Shown piece after piece: positions 44,262-53,971 of a stretch of DNA of 64,000 bases. The DNA is taken from NCBI GenBank assembly GCA_963204745.1, contig CAUJHF010000017.1:62001-126000 (forward strand), in the 5' to 3' direction. Numbering within the stretch: position 1 is the stretch's first letter; every line of letters starts with the position of its first letter. Below the pieces are notes generated by a model. That model made no database searches, had not been told where the DNA came from, and saw nothing but the letters and a program-made list of their open reading frames with translations. A program made the translations under genes and the position numbers. The stretch comes from Pseudomonadota bacterium. GTDB taxonomy: Bacteria > Pseudomonadota > Gammaproteobacteria > Steroidobacterales > GCA-2729495.

Positions 44262-45476
44262 TCAGCCGACCAGCTGGTTGAGCTCAAAGATCGGCAGCAG
44301 GATTGCCAGGACAATGACCAGAACGATCACGCCCATGCCGACGATCAGGGCCGGTTCTAGGATCCCGAGCAGGGCGGCTATCAGCCCGTCCATTTCCCGT
44401 TCCTGGTTCAATGCGGCCCGCGTCAGCATCATCTCCAGTTCACCGCTGGCTTCGCCACTGGAGATCAGGTGGATGCAGATGGGTGGGAAATAACCGGCAA
44501 CGGCCAGCGACTTGCCGATCGGTGCCCCCTCACGAACCCTGTCGGCAGCCGCTTCAACAGCCTCGCGCATCGGTACATTGGTCACCACTTCGGCGGCAAT
44601 GCGCAGCCCTTCGAGCACCGGTACACCGCTGCCGCTCAGAATACTGAGCGTACGGGTGAAGCGTGCCGTATTGGAACCGCGGACCAGCTTGGCGACCAGA
44701 GGCAGGCGCAGCAGCAACAGATCGAAACGCCGCCTGGGGCCAGGCTGGCGCAAGGCGCGGCGTATGCCAAAGCCGGCGGCAACCATGGCCAGCAGCAGCA
44801 AAACACCATAGTTACGCAGGAAATCGCTGATGGCGATCAGCATGACCGTGAGCCCGGGCAGATCCCTGCCGGTATTGGTAAATACGCCCACGACCTTGGG
44901 TACAACGTAAACAAGCATGCCGCTGACGATCAGCAATGCGAGACAGGACAGCACGACCGGATAGATCATGGCGTGCTGAACCTTCTGTCGCAGCACCTGC
45001 CGGCTCTCCGTGTAGTCGGCAAGACGTTCAAGCACGGCATCCAGGTGCCCGGACTGCTCACCTGCTGCAACGGTGGCCCGGTAGATTTCCGGGAAGGCCT
45101 GCGGAAAATCGCCGAATCCATCGGCCAGGGTATGTCCCTCCATCACCCGTGAGCGCACGCCGAGCAGGATGCTCTTCACCCGCGGTGATTCGGTCTGCTC
45201 GGAAACCGCAAGCAGTGCCTCTTCCAGTGGCAGCGAGGAATGCACGAGTGTCGCGAGTTGCCGGGTTATGAGCGCGAGATCGGCGGCCGACATGCTCCGG
45301 CGGAAGCTGAATGATTTCTGCCGTGAGGCTTCCTGTTTCGCGACCTCAGATACCTCGATCGGCAGCAACTGCTTTTCACGCAGCAGCTGGCGCACCTGCC
45401 GGGCCGTATCGCCTTCGAGTATCCCCCGGCGTTCCTTCCCGGCCGCATCGACCGCGGTATATTCGAATGCGCCCAT
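44262..45476 (-). CDS. gspF: Type II secretion inner-membrane protein GspF
   Basis: Polytopic platform protein of the type II secretion system, 404 residues. N-terminal FEYTAVDAAGKERRGILEGDTARQVRQLL, two T2SF domains each with a conserved helix pair, and three membrane segments (around MIYPVVLSCLALLIVSGMLVYVV, FLRNYGVLLLLAMVAAGFGI, and the C-terminal IVGMGVIVLVIVLAILLPIFELNQL). Its start overlaps the gspE stop by one base. The pseudopilin genes gspG-K and gspL-N do not follow; the next gene on this strand is unrelated. Confidence 0.95.
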   Translation of the reverse strand: MGAFEYTAVDAAGKERRGILEGDTARQVRQLLREKQLLPIEVSEVAKQEASRQKSFSFRRSMSAADLALITRQLATLVHSSLPLEEALLAVSEQTESPRVKSILLGVRSRVMEGHTLADGFGDFPQAFPEIYRATVAAGEQSGHLDAVLERLADYTESRQVLRQKVQHAMIYPVVLSCLALLIVSGMLVYVVPKVVGVFTNTGRDLPGLTVMLIAISDFLRNYGVLLLLAMVAAGFGIRRALRQPGPRRRFDLLLLRLPLVAKLVRGSNTARFTRTLSILSGSGVPVLEGLRIAAEVVTNVPMREAVEAAADRVREGAPIGKSLAVAGYFPPICIHLISSGEASGELEMMLTRAALNQEREMDGLIAALLGILEPALIVGMGVIVLVIVLAILLPIFELNQLVG

Positions 45477-47050
45477 CAGTCAGAACGGGTAACGCGCAGC
45501 ACCTCTTCGAGCGTGGTGATGCCGGCAAGTGCCTTGCGCAGGCCGTCGTCACGGATGCTGGGGCTGCGAGTGCGTGCATAGCGCTCCAGCTGTTGCTCGC
45601 TGGCGCCATCGTGAATCATGGTCCGGAGTTCGTCGTCAATGGTCACGAGTTCGTAAATGCCGGTGCGTCCGCGGTAGCCCGGGCTGCCGGCCAGCATCGC
45701 CGCCTCGTCCGGATGGTAAAGCAGGGGCGGGTGTGCCGGATCGATGCCCAGCGTGCGGCATTCATATTCGCGTGCGGTATAGGCGACCCTGGTGGCCGGG
45801 TCGAGTACGCGTACCAGCCGCTGTGCCAGTACGCCGATCAGGCTGGATGACAGCAGGAAAGGCTCGACGCCCATGTCGCGTAGCCGGGTCACGGCGCCGA
45901 CAGCCGTATTGGTATGCAGTGTAGACAGCACGAGGTGACCGGTCAGACTCGCCTGTACGGCGATTTCTGCCGTTTCCAGGTCACGAATCTCACCGACCAT
46001 CACCACATCGGGATCCTGGCGCAGGATGGCACGCAAGCCGCGGGCAAAGGTCATCTCGACTTTGGTGTTGACCTGTGACTGACCGATGCCGTCGATGTAA
46101 TACTCGATCGGATCCTCGACCGTCATGATGTTGCGCGTGTCGTCGTTGATCCGCTCCAGTGCCGCGTAGAGGGTGGTGGTTTTACCGGAACCGGTCGGGC
46201 CGGTGACGAGAATGATGCCGTGCGGTTTGTGGATCAGTTCGTCGACGATGCCCTTGGAGTCGGCGTCCATGCCCAGGCTTTCGAGCTCAAGACGGCCGGC
46301 GTGTTTGTCGAGCAGGCGGAGCACGACCCGCTCACCGTGCCCGGACGGCATCGTGGAAACGCGAACGTCGACCGCGCGCCCGGCAATGCGCAGTGAGAAA
46401 CGTCCGTCCTGCGGCAGCCGCTTTTCGGCAATATCGAGCTTTGACATGACCTTTATGCGCGACACCACCAGCGGAGCGACGGCACGTCTGGACTGCAGTA
46501 CCTCGCGAAGCACGCCGTCAATACGGAAGCGCACGACCAGCCGGTTCTCAAAAGGTTCGATGTGTATATCCGATGCGTTGTCCTTTACGGCCGAGGTCAG
46601 CAGCGCATTGATCAGCCGGATGATCGGCGCATCGTCATCGCTTTCGAGCAGGTCGGATGGTTCAGGCAGGTCCTGCGCGACGCGAAACAGGTCGGTGTCT
46701 TCACCGAGTCCGTCCACCATCTGCATGGTGGTATTCGATTCGCGTTCGTATGTCTGCTGCAGTTGCCTGTCGAACTCGTCTGCTGCGACCACCTTGAGAC
46801 ACAGCGGTGTGTCGATGAAACGCCGCACTTCAGACACGGTGGCGAGGCGCACATCTTGCCGTACCAGCAGCAGTGGACGGCCATTCTCGAATCCGCTGAT
46901 CAGTACGCCGTGGCGTTTGGCAAATGCAAACGGCAGCAACTGGCTGCGCGGGTCACCAAGTGCGACAGCATGCGGTGCAATCGCCGCATCGCCGACGATG
47001 ATTTCCAGTTCCGGTTCGGCGCTGGCCAGTTCAGGTATCGCCGGGTTCAC
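45476..47050 (-). CDS. gspE: Type II secretion ATPase GspE (no tetracysteine motif)
   Basis: Hexameric ATPase powering the pseudopilus, 524 residues from the GTG at 47050, preceded by AGGGAG (47057-47062) six bases upstream; the track start 11 codons earlier would overlap gspD more. N1E/N2E domains, then Walker [16 protein letters not shown], Asp box ([21 protein letters not shown]), Walker B ([25 protein letters not shown]) and His box. The CxxC-x(n)-CxxC zinc domain of GspE is degenerate: [18 protein letters not shown] and [17 protein letters not shown] replace it, leaving one Cys. Arranged gspC-D-E-F. Confidence 0.94.
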   Translation of the reverse strand: MNPAIPELASAEPELEIIVGDAAIAPHAVALGDPRSQLLPFAFAKRHGVLISGFENGRPLLLVRQDVRLATVSEVRRFIDTPLCLKVVAADEFDRQLQQTYERESNTTMQMVDGLGEDTDLFRVAQDLPEPSDLLESDDDAPIIRLINALLTSAVKDNASDIHIEPFENRLVVRFRIDGVLREVLQSRRAVAPLVVSRIKVMSKLDIAEKRLPQDGRFSLRIAGRAVDVRVSTMPSGHGERVVLRLLDKHAGRLELESLGMDADSKGIVDELIHKPHGIILVTGPTGSGKTTTLYAALERINDDTRNIMTVEDPIEYYIDGIGQSQVNTKVEMTFARGLRAILRQDPDVVMVGEIRDLETAEIAVQASLTGHLVLSTLHTNTAVGAVTRLRDMGVEPFLLSSSLIGVLAQRLVRVLDPATRVAYTAREYECRTLGIDPAHPPLLYHPDEAAMLAGSPGYRGRTGIYELVTIDDELRTMIHDGASEQQLERYARTRSPSIRDDGLRKALAGITTLEEVLRVTRSD

Positions 47051-49079
47051 CTGTTTCTCCCTGAGGCGCCTCACGAAGATCAATGACCGGCGGTTCGGTA
47101 CCTGCGGCCGGCGGCTCGATGGCCGGTATTTCCGGCAGCACGGTGCGGGGCGTCCGCGGCATCAGCCGTACATTCCTGGGCCGGGTCAGCAGTTGCTGAT
47201 CGCGTATGTAGTTGTATTTGGTGTTGGTTTCAAAGGCAGCCTGAACGTTATCGCGCAGAATCGTGGGTTTGATGAAGACCATCAGGTTGGTCTTGGTCTT
47301 GGTGGTTTCATTGTTGCGGAACAGGGCACCGAGCAGCGGGATGCGACCGAGGATGGGTACCCGCTGTTGCTTTTCACTGACCTGGTCCTGGATCAAGCCG
47401 CCGAGCACCAGTGTTGCACCGTCCTGAACGATGACCGTCGTATTGATGGAGCGGTTGCTGGTGATCAGGTCTACAGCGGCACTGCTGGGCAGCAGAGAGG
47501 AAATCTCCTGGGCGATTTTCAGGCGAACCGCATCGCCTTCGTTGATCTGTGGTGTGAGTTTCAGTGACAGGCCGACCTGTTCGCGCTGGATGGTCTGGAA
47601 GGGATTTACCGTGTTCGTGGTGGTGCCGCCAGTACTGCCGTTGGTGTAACTGCCGGTCACGAACGGCACTTCCTGGCCAACCTTGATCTCGGCCTCCTCG
47701 TTGTCGAGCGTCACCAGAACCGGTGTGCCGATGATATTAGAGGTGCCGTCCGACTCGAGCGCCTCGAGGAGGGCCACAAAACTGACGCCGGAATCCCGAA
47801 GTCGGCCGATGCCGAGAGTCAGGCCGTCGCCAACAAGCGAAGCCGGGCTGGTCGTGCTGGTACCGTCGCCAAGCAGCGCACCCGCCACGCCAGTGACGCC
47901 CGTCGTGCCCGGAAACTTGGTGAGACCCACCGCATTGTCGAGGTTGGCGTTGCCCACGGCCCAGGTGACACCGAGTTCGGCGGCCCGGTCTGACGTTACC
48001 TCCACAATGACCGCTTCGACCAGTACCTGCGCACGCCGGATGTCCAGCTTGTCGATGATCGCCATCATCGACTTCATGATCTTCGGCGGAGCGGTAATGA
48101 TGAGCGCGTTCGTCGAGTCGTCGGCCCAGATGCCGATTTCACCGCGCTGGGCCGGCGGAGCGGCATCCTTGCCGGCCGCTGCCTGTGCACCGCTACCGGA
48201 GTACTGGCTCTGCAGCTTGGTGGCCAGATCTGTGGCGTTGGTGTAACGCAGATAACGGACCTGTGTATCGCCACCTTCTTCCAGCGGGGTATCCAAATGT
48301 GTGATCAGTGCACGGTAGCGGAGCCGGTCGTCCGTGGCGCCTGTGATGAGCACGCTGTTGGTGCGTTCATCGGCGACTACGGTGATGCGCGGCCCGCCGG
48401 CGCCTTCGCCCTGCTGTGCGCCCTGGTTAAGGGCGGCAACCAGCTTGACGATCTCGGTTGCGGAAGCGTGCTCCAGACGGATCACTTCGTAGTCCTGATC
48501 GGCGGCCTGGTCGATACGCGAGATGATGTGGGCCATACGGTCCACGTTAGAGGCACGGTCGCTGATGATCAGCAGGTTGGAGGGCGGGTGTGCAGCGAGA
48601 TGACCGTATTGCGGAATCAGCGGACGCAGTATTGGCACCAGCTGCGCGGCCGCAACGTTCTGTACGGCGATAACCCGCGTCACGATGTCATCCGGCCGCT
48701 GGCCACCGCCGCTTTCGAGTTCCGCGCCGGGCATCTGCCGGGCATTGGCATCGGGAAGGATCTTGATGACATCGCCAGCCGGTACGGCCACAAAGCCATA
48801 GACGGAGAGTATCGACAGAAAGGCTTCGTAGAATGCATCGGGACTCATCGGCGCCACCGACAGCATGGTGACCTGCGCCTTGACCCGCGGGTCGAGAATG
48901 AAATTCTTGCCCGTGACTTCGCCGACTGCCTCGATAACCTGACGGATATCGGCGTCCTTGTAGTTGGGGGTAATAGTGGTGCCAGTTGCCGCGTGCAGCT
49001 GAGCGGTACCCGAAAGGCACAGAAGCAATGCCAGGACAGCGGACAACGGGCCGCGGGCAACTGAATATTTGTTGTACAT
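47031..49079 (-). CDS. gspD: Type II secretion secretin GspD
   Basis: Outer-membrane secretin forming the exit channel, 682 residues. ATG 49079 overlaps the gspC stop (TGATG), preferable to the GTG one codon upstream. Signal peptide ([20 protein letters not shown]), N0 domain ([29 protein letters not shown]), N1-N3 repeats, and the secretin domain with VPFVTGSYT and the C-terminal [40 protein letters not shown]. The C-terminus is a proline-rich, acidic tail ([18 protein letters not shown]). No lipobox, so a pilotin would be expected elsewhere. Confidence 0.96.
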   Translation of the reverse strand: MYNKYSVARGPLSAVLALLLCLSGTAQLHAATGTTITPNYKDADIRQVIEAVGEVTGKNFILDPRVKAQVTMLSVAPMSPDAFYEAFLSILSVYGFVAVPAGDVIKILPDANARQMPGAELESGGGQRPDDIVTRVIAVQNVAAAQLVPILRPLIPQYGHLAAHPPSNLLIISDRASNVDRMAHIISRIDQAADQDYEVIRLEHASATEIVKLVAALNQGAQQGEGAGGPRITVVADERTNSVLITGATDDRLRYRALITHLDTPLEEGGDTQVRYLRYTNATDLATKLQSQYSGSGAQAAAGKDAAPPAQRGEIGIWADDSTNALIITAPPKIMKSMMAIIDKLDIRRAQVLVEAVIVEVTSDRAAELGVTWAVGNANLDNAVGLTKFPGTTGVTGVAGALLGDGTSTTSPASLVGDGLTLGIGRLRDSGVSFVALLEALESDGTSNIIGTPVLVTLDNEEAEIKVGQEVPFVTGSYTNGSTGGTTTNTVNPFQTIQREQVGLSLKLTPQINEGDAVRLKIAQEISSLLPSSAAVDLITSNRSINTTVIVQDGATLVLGGLIQDQVSEKQQRVPILGRIPLLGALFRNNETTKTKTNLMVFIKPTILRDNVQAAFETNTKYNYIRDQQLLTRPRNVRLMPRTPRTVLPEIPAIEPPAAGTEPPVIDLREAPQGETGEPGDT

Positions 49080-50011
49080 CACTGGGTGGCTCCGCCGGCC
49101 GGACTGACCTGATCCATGTTCAGCGACAGAACCTGGGGCTGGCCGTCGCGTTCCAGCGTGACTGTTACCTGGGTGGCACCGCCGAGACTGCGGAACACTT
49201 CTGTTCCCTGGGCCGGATTATTCAAGACTACACCATTGATTTCCGTGATGAGATCGCCGGCCCGCAAGCCAAGCGCCGCAAACTGCTGGCGGTTCGGTCC
49301 GGGGTAGATGCGATAGCCTTTCAACTGGCCGTTCGGCATGAAGGGCTGCGGCCGCACCACCTCCAGAAACCCTGCCGTGTTCTGCGCCACAAACTCCTCG
49401 ACATCGGCCTGTACGGCAGGGAAGCGCGCCGTGTTAGGCGCCGGAGCAGGGGTTGGTCTGCCGCTGCTCGCACTGCCGGCGGCCCGCGGCAAGCGCAGCA
49501 CCTCAAGTTGTCCGGCGCGGCTCAGGATGACCAGATCCGGCTGGACTTTCTGCAGTGTCGCACCGCCGGGCAAGGGCATTTCGGCGAAGTACACCTTCTC
49601 GGTACCGCTGCTGTCGGCAATGATCGCGTGGGCCACTTTGGGATCGTCAGCAGTAACCGTGGCGCGCAGTTGCAGGCTGAGACCGGTGTCCGGTGCGGTA
49701 AGTGCCGCGTCGCCGCTGATCGATGGTACGTCGTGCGAGACCTCGCCGAACAGGTGGGCGGCACCAATGCTGGCATAGTCGCTCTGGCTGACCGCCACCG
49801 GCGATACGGATTGCAACGGTGCCGGCGGCCGCCAGACAGGGCTTTCAGCCACCGGGTAGAACGACCAGAGCAACCGGGCCAGGTAGTAGCCGAGCAGCAG
49901 CACAGCAAGGAAGGACACCCACGCGGGCAGGCGTTCGATGAGCAGCGCGTTGAACTGTGGCGAACTTTGACCGCTCCAACGACTGAGTGTCGCCTGTATG
50001 TTCAGCGTCAT
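49079..50011 (-). CDS. gspC: Type II secretion protein GspC
   Basis: Bitopic inner-membrane protein linking the platform to the secretin, 310 residues. Short cytoplasmic N-terminus, one membrane helix (WVSFLAVLLLGYYLARLLW), the homology region (AHLFGEV...SLQLRATVTADDPKVAHAIIADSSGTEKVYFAEMPLPGGATLQKV), a flexible Pro/Ala linker and a C-terminal PDZ domain (GYRIYPGPNRQQFAALGLRAGDLITEINGVVLNNPAQG). First gene of the gspCDEF operon, divergent from clpS. Confidence 0.92.
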   Translation of the reverse strand: MTLNIQATLSRWSGQSSPQFNALLIERLPAWVSFLAVLLLGYYLARLLWSFYPVAESPVWRPPAPLQSVSPVAVSQSDYASIGAAHLFGEVSHDVPSISGDAALTAPDTGLSLQLRATVTADDPKVAHAIIADSSGTEKVYFAEMPLPGGATLQKVQPDLVILSRAGQLEVLRLPRAAGSASSGRPTPAPAPNTARFPAVQADVEEFVAQNTAGFLEVVRPQPFMPNGQLKGYRIYPGPNRQQFAALGLRAGDLITEINGVVLNNPAQGTEVFRSLGGATQVTVTLERDGQPQVLSLNMDQVSPAGGATQ

Positions 50012-50043
50012 GTTGCCTGGTCCGGCCTGTTCCGGGTCATGGA

Positions 50044-50241
50044 ATGGATCGGGACGGAGACAAAAAGCCGCGTAAAGTCATCGAGATTGAGCATAATCTT
50101 TTACTGTGCGGGGAGTGCGCAAATAAAGCAACCGTCTGGTCCGCGGATTGCGACCGGATTGGCGTCGTGCCGCAGTGCTTTCGTGTGCCTCTTGGCGGAA
50201 ATCCGCTGTACTGGCTGCGTACGAATAAAGCGGTATCCTGA
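50044..50241 (+). CDS. Possible 65-residue cysteine-containing protein (doubtful)
   Basis: Small open frame in the divergent gspC-clpS gap. It would encode a 65-residue protein with four cysteines in the pattern CGEC-x9-C-x8-C (LLLCGECANKATVWSADCDRIGVVPQC), reminiscent of a zinc-ribbon. There is no convincing ribosome-binding site, third-position GC is lower than in neighbours, and it overlaps the candidate gspC promoter on the other strand. I list it because the pattern is suggestive; it may be chance. Confidence 0.2.
   Translation: MDRDGDKKPRKVIEIEHNLLLCGECANKATVWSADCDRIGVVPQCFRVPLGGNPLYWLRTNKAVS
50093..50122 (-). promoter_or_regulatory. Candidate gspCDEF promoter
   Basis: Minus strand: TTGCGC, 18-base spacer, GATTAT; moderate matches. 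Lies about 80 bp upstream of the gspC start. The 266-bp gap holds no stronger element on this strand that I can see. Confidence 0.3.
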
Positions 50242-50277
50242 ACACTCAAGGTTTCGGTGAGAAAGACGACTTCAACA

Positions 50278-50631
50278 ATGAATGACCCTGATGACAATGA
50301 CTCTGGCGACAAGGATATCGGGCGGCGGGCGGATGATGGACGCGGGCTCGCAGTCGAAGAGGCGCGGCCCAAGGTCAAGCGGCCGCCGCTGTACAGGGTA
50401 CTGCTGCTGAACGATGACTATACGCCGATGGAATTTGTAGTAGATGTGCTGGAGCGGATTTTTGCGATGGACCGTGAGAAGGCCACCCGGGTCATGCTGG
50501 AGGTGCATACGCGGGGCAAGGGAGTCTGTGGTGTATTCACGTATGAGATCGCGGAGACCAAGGTTGCGCAGGTCGGTGCCTACGCCCAGCAGAATCAGCA
50601 TCCGCTACTCTGCACGCTGGAGGAGACCTGA
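50278..50631 (+). CDS. clpS: ATP-dependent Clp protease adaptor ClpS
   Basis: N-end-rule adaptor delivering substrates with destabilising N-termini to ClpAP. ATG 50278 ([13 protein letters not shown]) gives 117 residues; the track GTG is seven codons earlier. A disordered acidic N-terminal extension is followed by the core [27 protein letters not shown], with the binding-pocket Asn-Asp-Asp, and [19 protein letters not shown]. clpA begins six bases after the stop. Confidence 0.95.
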   Translation: MNDPDDNDSGDKDIGRRADDGRGLAVEEARPKVKRPPLYRVLLLNDDYTPMEFVVDVLERIFAMDREKATRVMLEVHTRGKGVCGVFTYEIAETKVAQVGAYAQQNQHPLLCTLEET

Positions 50632-50637
50632 ATCATC

Positions 50638-52914
50638 ATGTTGAGCAATGAACTCGAAGTCTGCCTGAACGAGGCTTTCCAGCAGGCCCGCACGCGCCGT
50701 CATGAGTACATGACCGTCGAGCATCTGCTGCTCGCGGTGGCGGCTGTTCCTTCGGTCAGTGAAATTCTCAAGGGCTGCGGCGCAGACATGGCGCGGTTGT
50801 GCCGCGATCTGGAACAATTCATTGAGGAGTCAACGCCGCGGATTGCCGAGGGCAGCGATCTGGATGTGCAGCCAACGCTGGGCTTCCAGCGTGTGCTGCA
50901 GCGCGCAGTGTTTCATGTGCAGTCCAGCGGCAAGAAGGAAGTGCGCGGCGAGAATATTCTCGTCGCGATTTTTGGCGAGAAACAGTCGCATGCGGTTTAT
51001 CTGCTGGGACTCCAGGAAATCACCAGGCTTGATATCGTCAATTTCATTTCCCATGGCCTGTCAAAGCTGCGCGAGGATCAGGCGCCACCCAGGAACCCGT
51101 CGGCAGACGGCGACGATCCGGAAGGTGAGGGTACTGCGCTTGACAACTACACAACCAATCTCAACCGCAAGGCCCGGGAGGGCAAGATCGACCCGCTGAT
51201 CGGCCGGGAAGTCGAGGTCGAACGCACCATCCAGGTCCTTTGCCGGCGCCGCAAGAACAATCCGCTCTATGTTGGCGAAGCCGGCGTGGGCAAGACGGCC
51301 ATCGCCGAAGGGCTGGCGAAGATGATCGTCGACGGGCAGGTGCCAGAGGTGCTGTCCGGCTGCACGATCTATGCACTGGACATGGGTGCGTTACTGGCCG
51401 GTACCAAGTATCGGGGTGATTTCGAAAAGCGCTTCAAGGCAGTCATCAAGGATCTCGGTCGGGACCCCGGCGCGATCCTGTTTATCGATGAGGTACACAC
51501 GGTGATCGGGGCCGGCGCAGCTTCGGGTGGTGTGCTGGATGCCTCCAACCTGATCAAGCCGGTGCTCTCAAGCGGCGAGCTCCGCTGTATCGGTTCCACC
51601 ACCTACCGGGAATATCGCGGCGTGTTCGAGAAGGATCACGCGCTGGCGCGCAGGTTCCAGAAGATCGACATCGTCGAGCCGACCGTGCCGCAGAGCATAG
51701 AGATCCTGCAGGGGCTCAAGTCGCGCTTCGAGGAGCATCACAAGGTCAGCTACACGGATGAGGCCATCGTCGCAGCGGTTGAGCTGTCGGCCCGCTTCAT
51801 CAACGAGCGGCAGCTGCCAGACAAGGCGATCGATGTCATCGACGAGGCCGGAGCGAGTGTCCGCCTCGAGCCCGCGGCGACCCGCACAAGCGTGGTGGAT
51901 GTGCCCCAGGTTGAGAACGTCATTGCCAAGATGGCGCGTATCCCGCCAAAGAATGTCTCAGCATCCGATCGCGATCAGCTGCGCAATCTCGAACGCGACC
52001 TCAAGCTGGTGATTTTCGGTCAGGACAATGCGGTTACCGCGCTGGCGTCGGCCATCAAGCTCGCTCGCTCGGGCCTCCGCGAGCCGGAAAAGCCGGTCGG
52101 CGCATTCCTGTTTGCCGGGCCAACCGGTGTAGGCAAGACCGAAGTCACCCGACAGCTGGCCCACTGTCTGGGCATCGAGCTGATTCGTTTCGACATGTCG
52201 GAGTATATGGAGCGTCATACCGTTTCACGGCTGATCGGTGCACCGCCGGGATACGTCGGTTTCGATCAGGGCGGTTTGCTCACCGAGGCGGTCAACAAGC
52301 ATCCGCACGCCGTCCTTCTGCTCGACGAGATCGAGAAGGCCCATCCGGAAGTGTTTAACCTGCTCTTGCAGGTCATGGATCACGGCACGCTGACCGACAA
52401 TAACGGGCGCAAGGCAGATTTCCGCAACGTGACCCTGGTGATGACCACCAATGCTGGTGCACAGGAGATGAGCCGGCCGTCGATGGGCTTCACAAACCAG
52501 GACAACAGCACCGACGGCATGTCGATCATCAACCGCATGTTCAGCCCTGAATTCCGCAACCGGCTCGATGCCATCATCCAGTTTTCTCCGCTGGGGCCGG
52601 ATGCCGTCTTGCGCGTGGTCGACAAGCTCGTGATGGAGCTTGAGGCCCAGCTGGACAAGAATGCAGTAACGATCGAGCTTGAGCCGGCTGCGCGACAGTG
52701 GATTGCTGACAAGGGCTATGACCCGAAGATGGGCGCGCGGCCCATGGCGAGGGTGATCCAGGAGCAGATCAAGCGGCCACTGGCGGAAGAGCTGTTGTTC
52801 GGTGACCTGGCCAAGGGCGGACATGTACGGGTGACTCTCGACACCGCGGGTGCCCTGACGCTGATCACTACGCCGGCAACGCGCAGCCTCGAGCATATGC
52901 CCGATCCGGCCTGA
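50638..52914 (+). CDS. clpA: ATP-dependent Clp protease ATP-binding subunit ClpA
   Basis: AAA+ unfoldase of the ClpAP protease, 758 residues. N-terminal double Clp repeat ([29 protein letters not shown]), AAA1 with Walker [14 protein letters not shown] and Walker [13 protein letters not shown]2 with [13 protein letters not shown] and [13 protein letters not shown], pore loop GYVGFDQGG. Directly behind clpS (6 bp), GGAGGAGA upstream in the clpS end. Convergent with infA, 25 bp apart. Confidence 0.97.
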   Translation: MLSNELEVCLNEAFQQARTRRHEYMTVEHLLLAVAAVPSVSEILKGCGADMARLCRDLEQFIEESTPRIAEGSDLDVQPTLGFQRVLQRAVFHVQSSGKKEVRGENILVAIFGEKQSHAVYLLGLQEITRLDIVNFISHGLSKLREDQAPPRNPSADGDDPEGEGTALDNYTTNLNRKAREGKIDPLIGREVEVERTIQVLCRRRKNNPLYVGEAGVGKTAIAEGLAKMIVDGQVPEVLSGCTIYALDMGALLAGTKYRGDFEKRFKAVIKDLGRDPGAILFIDEVHTVIGAGAASGGVLDASNLIKPVLSSGELRCIGSTTYREYRGVFEKDHALARRFQKIDIVEPTVPQSIEILQGLKSRFEEHHKVSYTDEAIVAAVELSARFINERQLPDKAIDVIDEAGASVRLEPAATRTSVVDVPQVENVIAKMARIPPKNVSASDRDQLRNLERDLKLVIFGQDNAVTALASAIKLARSGLREPEKPVGAFLFAGPTGVGKTEVTRQLAHCLGIELIRFDMSEYMERHTVSRLIGAPPGYVGFDQGGLLTEAVNKHPHAVLLLDEIEKAHPEVFNLLLQVMDHGTLTDNNGRKADFRNVTLVMTTNAGAQEMSRPSMGFTNQDNSTDGMSIINRMFSPEFRNRLDAIIQFSPLGPDAVLRVVDKLVMELEAQLDKNAVTIELEPAARQWIADKGYDPKMGARPMARVIQEQIKRPLAEELLFGDLAKGGHVRVTLDTAGALTLITTPATRSLEHMPDPA

Positions 52915-52939
52915 GTACGGTACCGGTAAAGGTCCGGGA

Positions 52940-53158
52940 TCAGCGTGCGCGGAAGGTGATTCGTGCCTTGGACAGGTCGTAGGGGGTCAGTTCGACCGTT
53001 ACCTTGTCGCCTGTGAGTATGCGGATGTAGTTCTTGCGCATCTTTCCGGAGATGTGCGCGATCACCACGTGTCCGTTCTCGAGTTTGACCCGGAATGTGG
53101 TGTTTGGCAGGGTCTCGGTAACGAGACCTTCCATGGTTATGGCATCTTCTTTAGGCAT
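52940..53158 (-). CDS. infA: Translation initiation factor IF-1
   Basis: 72-residue S1/OB-fold protein that binds the A site during initiation. [50 protein letters not shown] and [12 protein letters not shown] match the family closely. It lies between clpA and aat as in Pseudomonas, but the arginyl/leucyl transferase gene ate (bpt) normally between infA and aat is absent. Confidence 0.98.
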   Translation of the reverse strand: MPKEDAITMEGLVTETLPNTTFRVKLENGHVVIAHISGKMRKNYIRILTGDKVTVELTPYDLSKARITFRAR

Positions 53159-53190
53159 GAGCGCTCCGTCAGGAAGCCGCGAATTGTGGT

Positions 53191-53952
53191 CTAAGTGGCT
53201 ATATCCTGCAAGCGAGCCGGTGGATTGATGCCTGGAACCAGGCTCCGGGTGGGGCCGGGACCGAAGCGCCAGCCGGATTCCTGCAGTGGCGATGCGGTCA
53301 AGCTGCTGACCGCACTGACGAACTCCGCGCGGTCCATCAGCTGGCTGCCCAGCGAGTTCAGGTGTCCGGTCTCGATCTGGCAGTCGAGCAGGCCGAAGCC
53401 GCGTCCGGCGAGCTGGTGCATAAGTGCAGCCAGCGCGACTTTGGAGGCGTCGCTCTCGGTGCTGAACATCGATTCACCGAAGAACACCCTGCCGATGGCG
53501 AGTCCGTAAAGGCCGCCGACCAGCTGGTCTCCGAGCCAGGTCTCTATGGAATGCGCATGACCGAGTTCATGCAGTTGCAGATAGGCGGCACGCATTTCGG
53601 CCGTGATCCAGGTGCCCTGCAGTGCGCGTGTCCCGGCACAGGCATTGATGACGCCAGCAAAGTTCTGGTTGGCGGATACCGTGTAACGTCCGCTGCACAG
53701 GGTGCGGCGCAGGCTTCGCGACACATGCAGCTTACCGGGCAGCAGGACAGCGCGCGGATCCGGTGACCACCACATGATGGGTTGTCCGTCTTCGTACCAG
53801 GGAAAGATGCCTCGCCGGTAGGCAGCCAGCAGTCGCTCAGGTGACAGGTCGCCGCCCAGTGCCAGCAGTCCGTTCGGACTGTCCAGCGCCTGCGCCGGAT
53901 CCGGAAATGTCTCCGGGGGATCTTCCGGGCGCAGGAGTGTCAGGCGTGACAT
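53191..53952 (-). CDS. aat: Leucyl/phenylalanyl-tRNA-protein transferase Aat
   Basis: Adds Leu or Phe to N-terminal Lys/Arg, creating ClpS degrons. ATG 53952 ([19 protein letters not shown]), with AGGA upstream, gives 253 residues; the track frame 122 codons longer is artefactual. Motifs: [52 protein letters not shown], and [17 protein letters not shown]. With clpS and clpA nearby, the whole N-degron route is encoded here. Confidence 0.95.
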   Translation of the reverse strand: MSRLTLLRPEDPPETFPDPAQALDSPNGLLALGGDLSPERLLAAYRRGIFPWYEDGQPIMWWSPDPRAVLLPGKLHVSRSLRRTLCSGRYTVSANQNFAGVINACAGTRALQGTWITAEMRAAYLQLHELGHAHSIETWLGDQLVGGLYGLAIGRVFFGESMFSTESDASKVALAALMHQLAGRGFGLLDCQIETGHLNSLGSQLMDRAEFVSAVSSLTASPLQESGWRFGPGPTRSLVPGINPPARLQDIAT

Positions 53953-53971
53953 GTGCTGTCCATCCTGGCGG

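Noticed and set aside
46173-47567. 464-codon plus-strand frame across gspE and gspD
   Set aside because: Ser/Arg-rich translation typical of an antisense frame; gspE and gspD are intact on the other strand.
48986-50260. 424-codon plus-strand frame across gspC
   Set aside because: Antisense shadow of gspC and gspD extending into the intergenic gap; no domain seen. Its last part is treated separately as a doubtful 65-codon ORF only in a different reading context.
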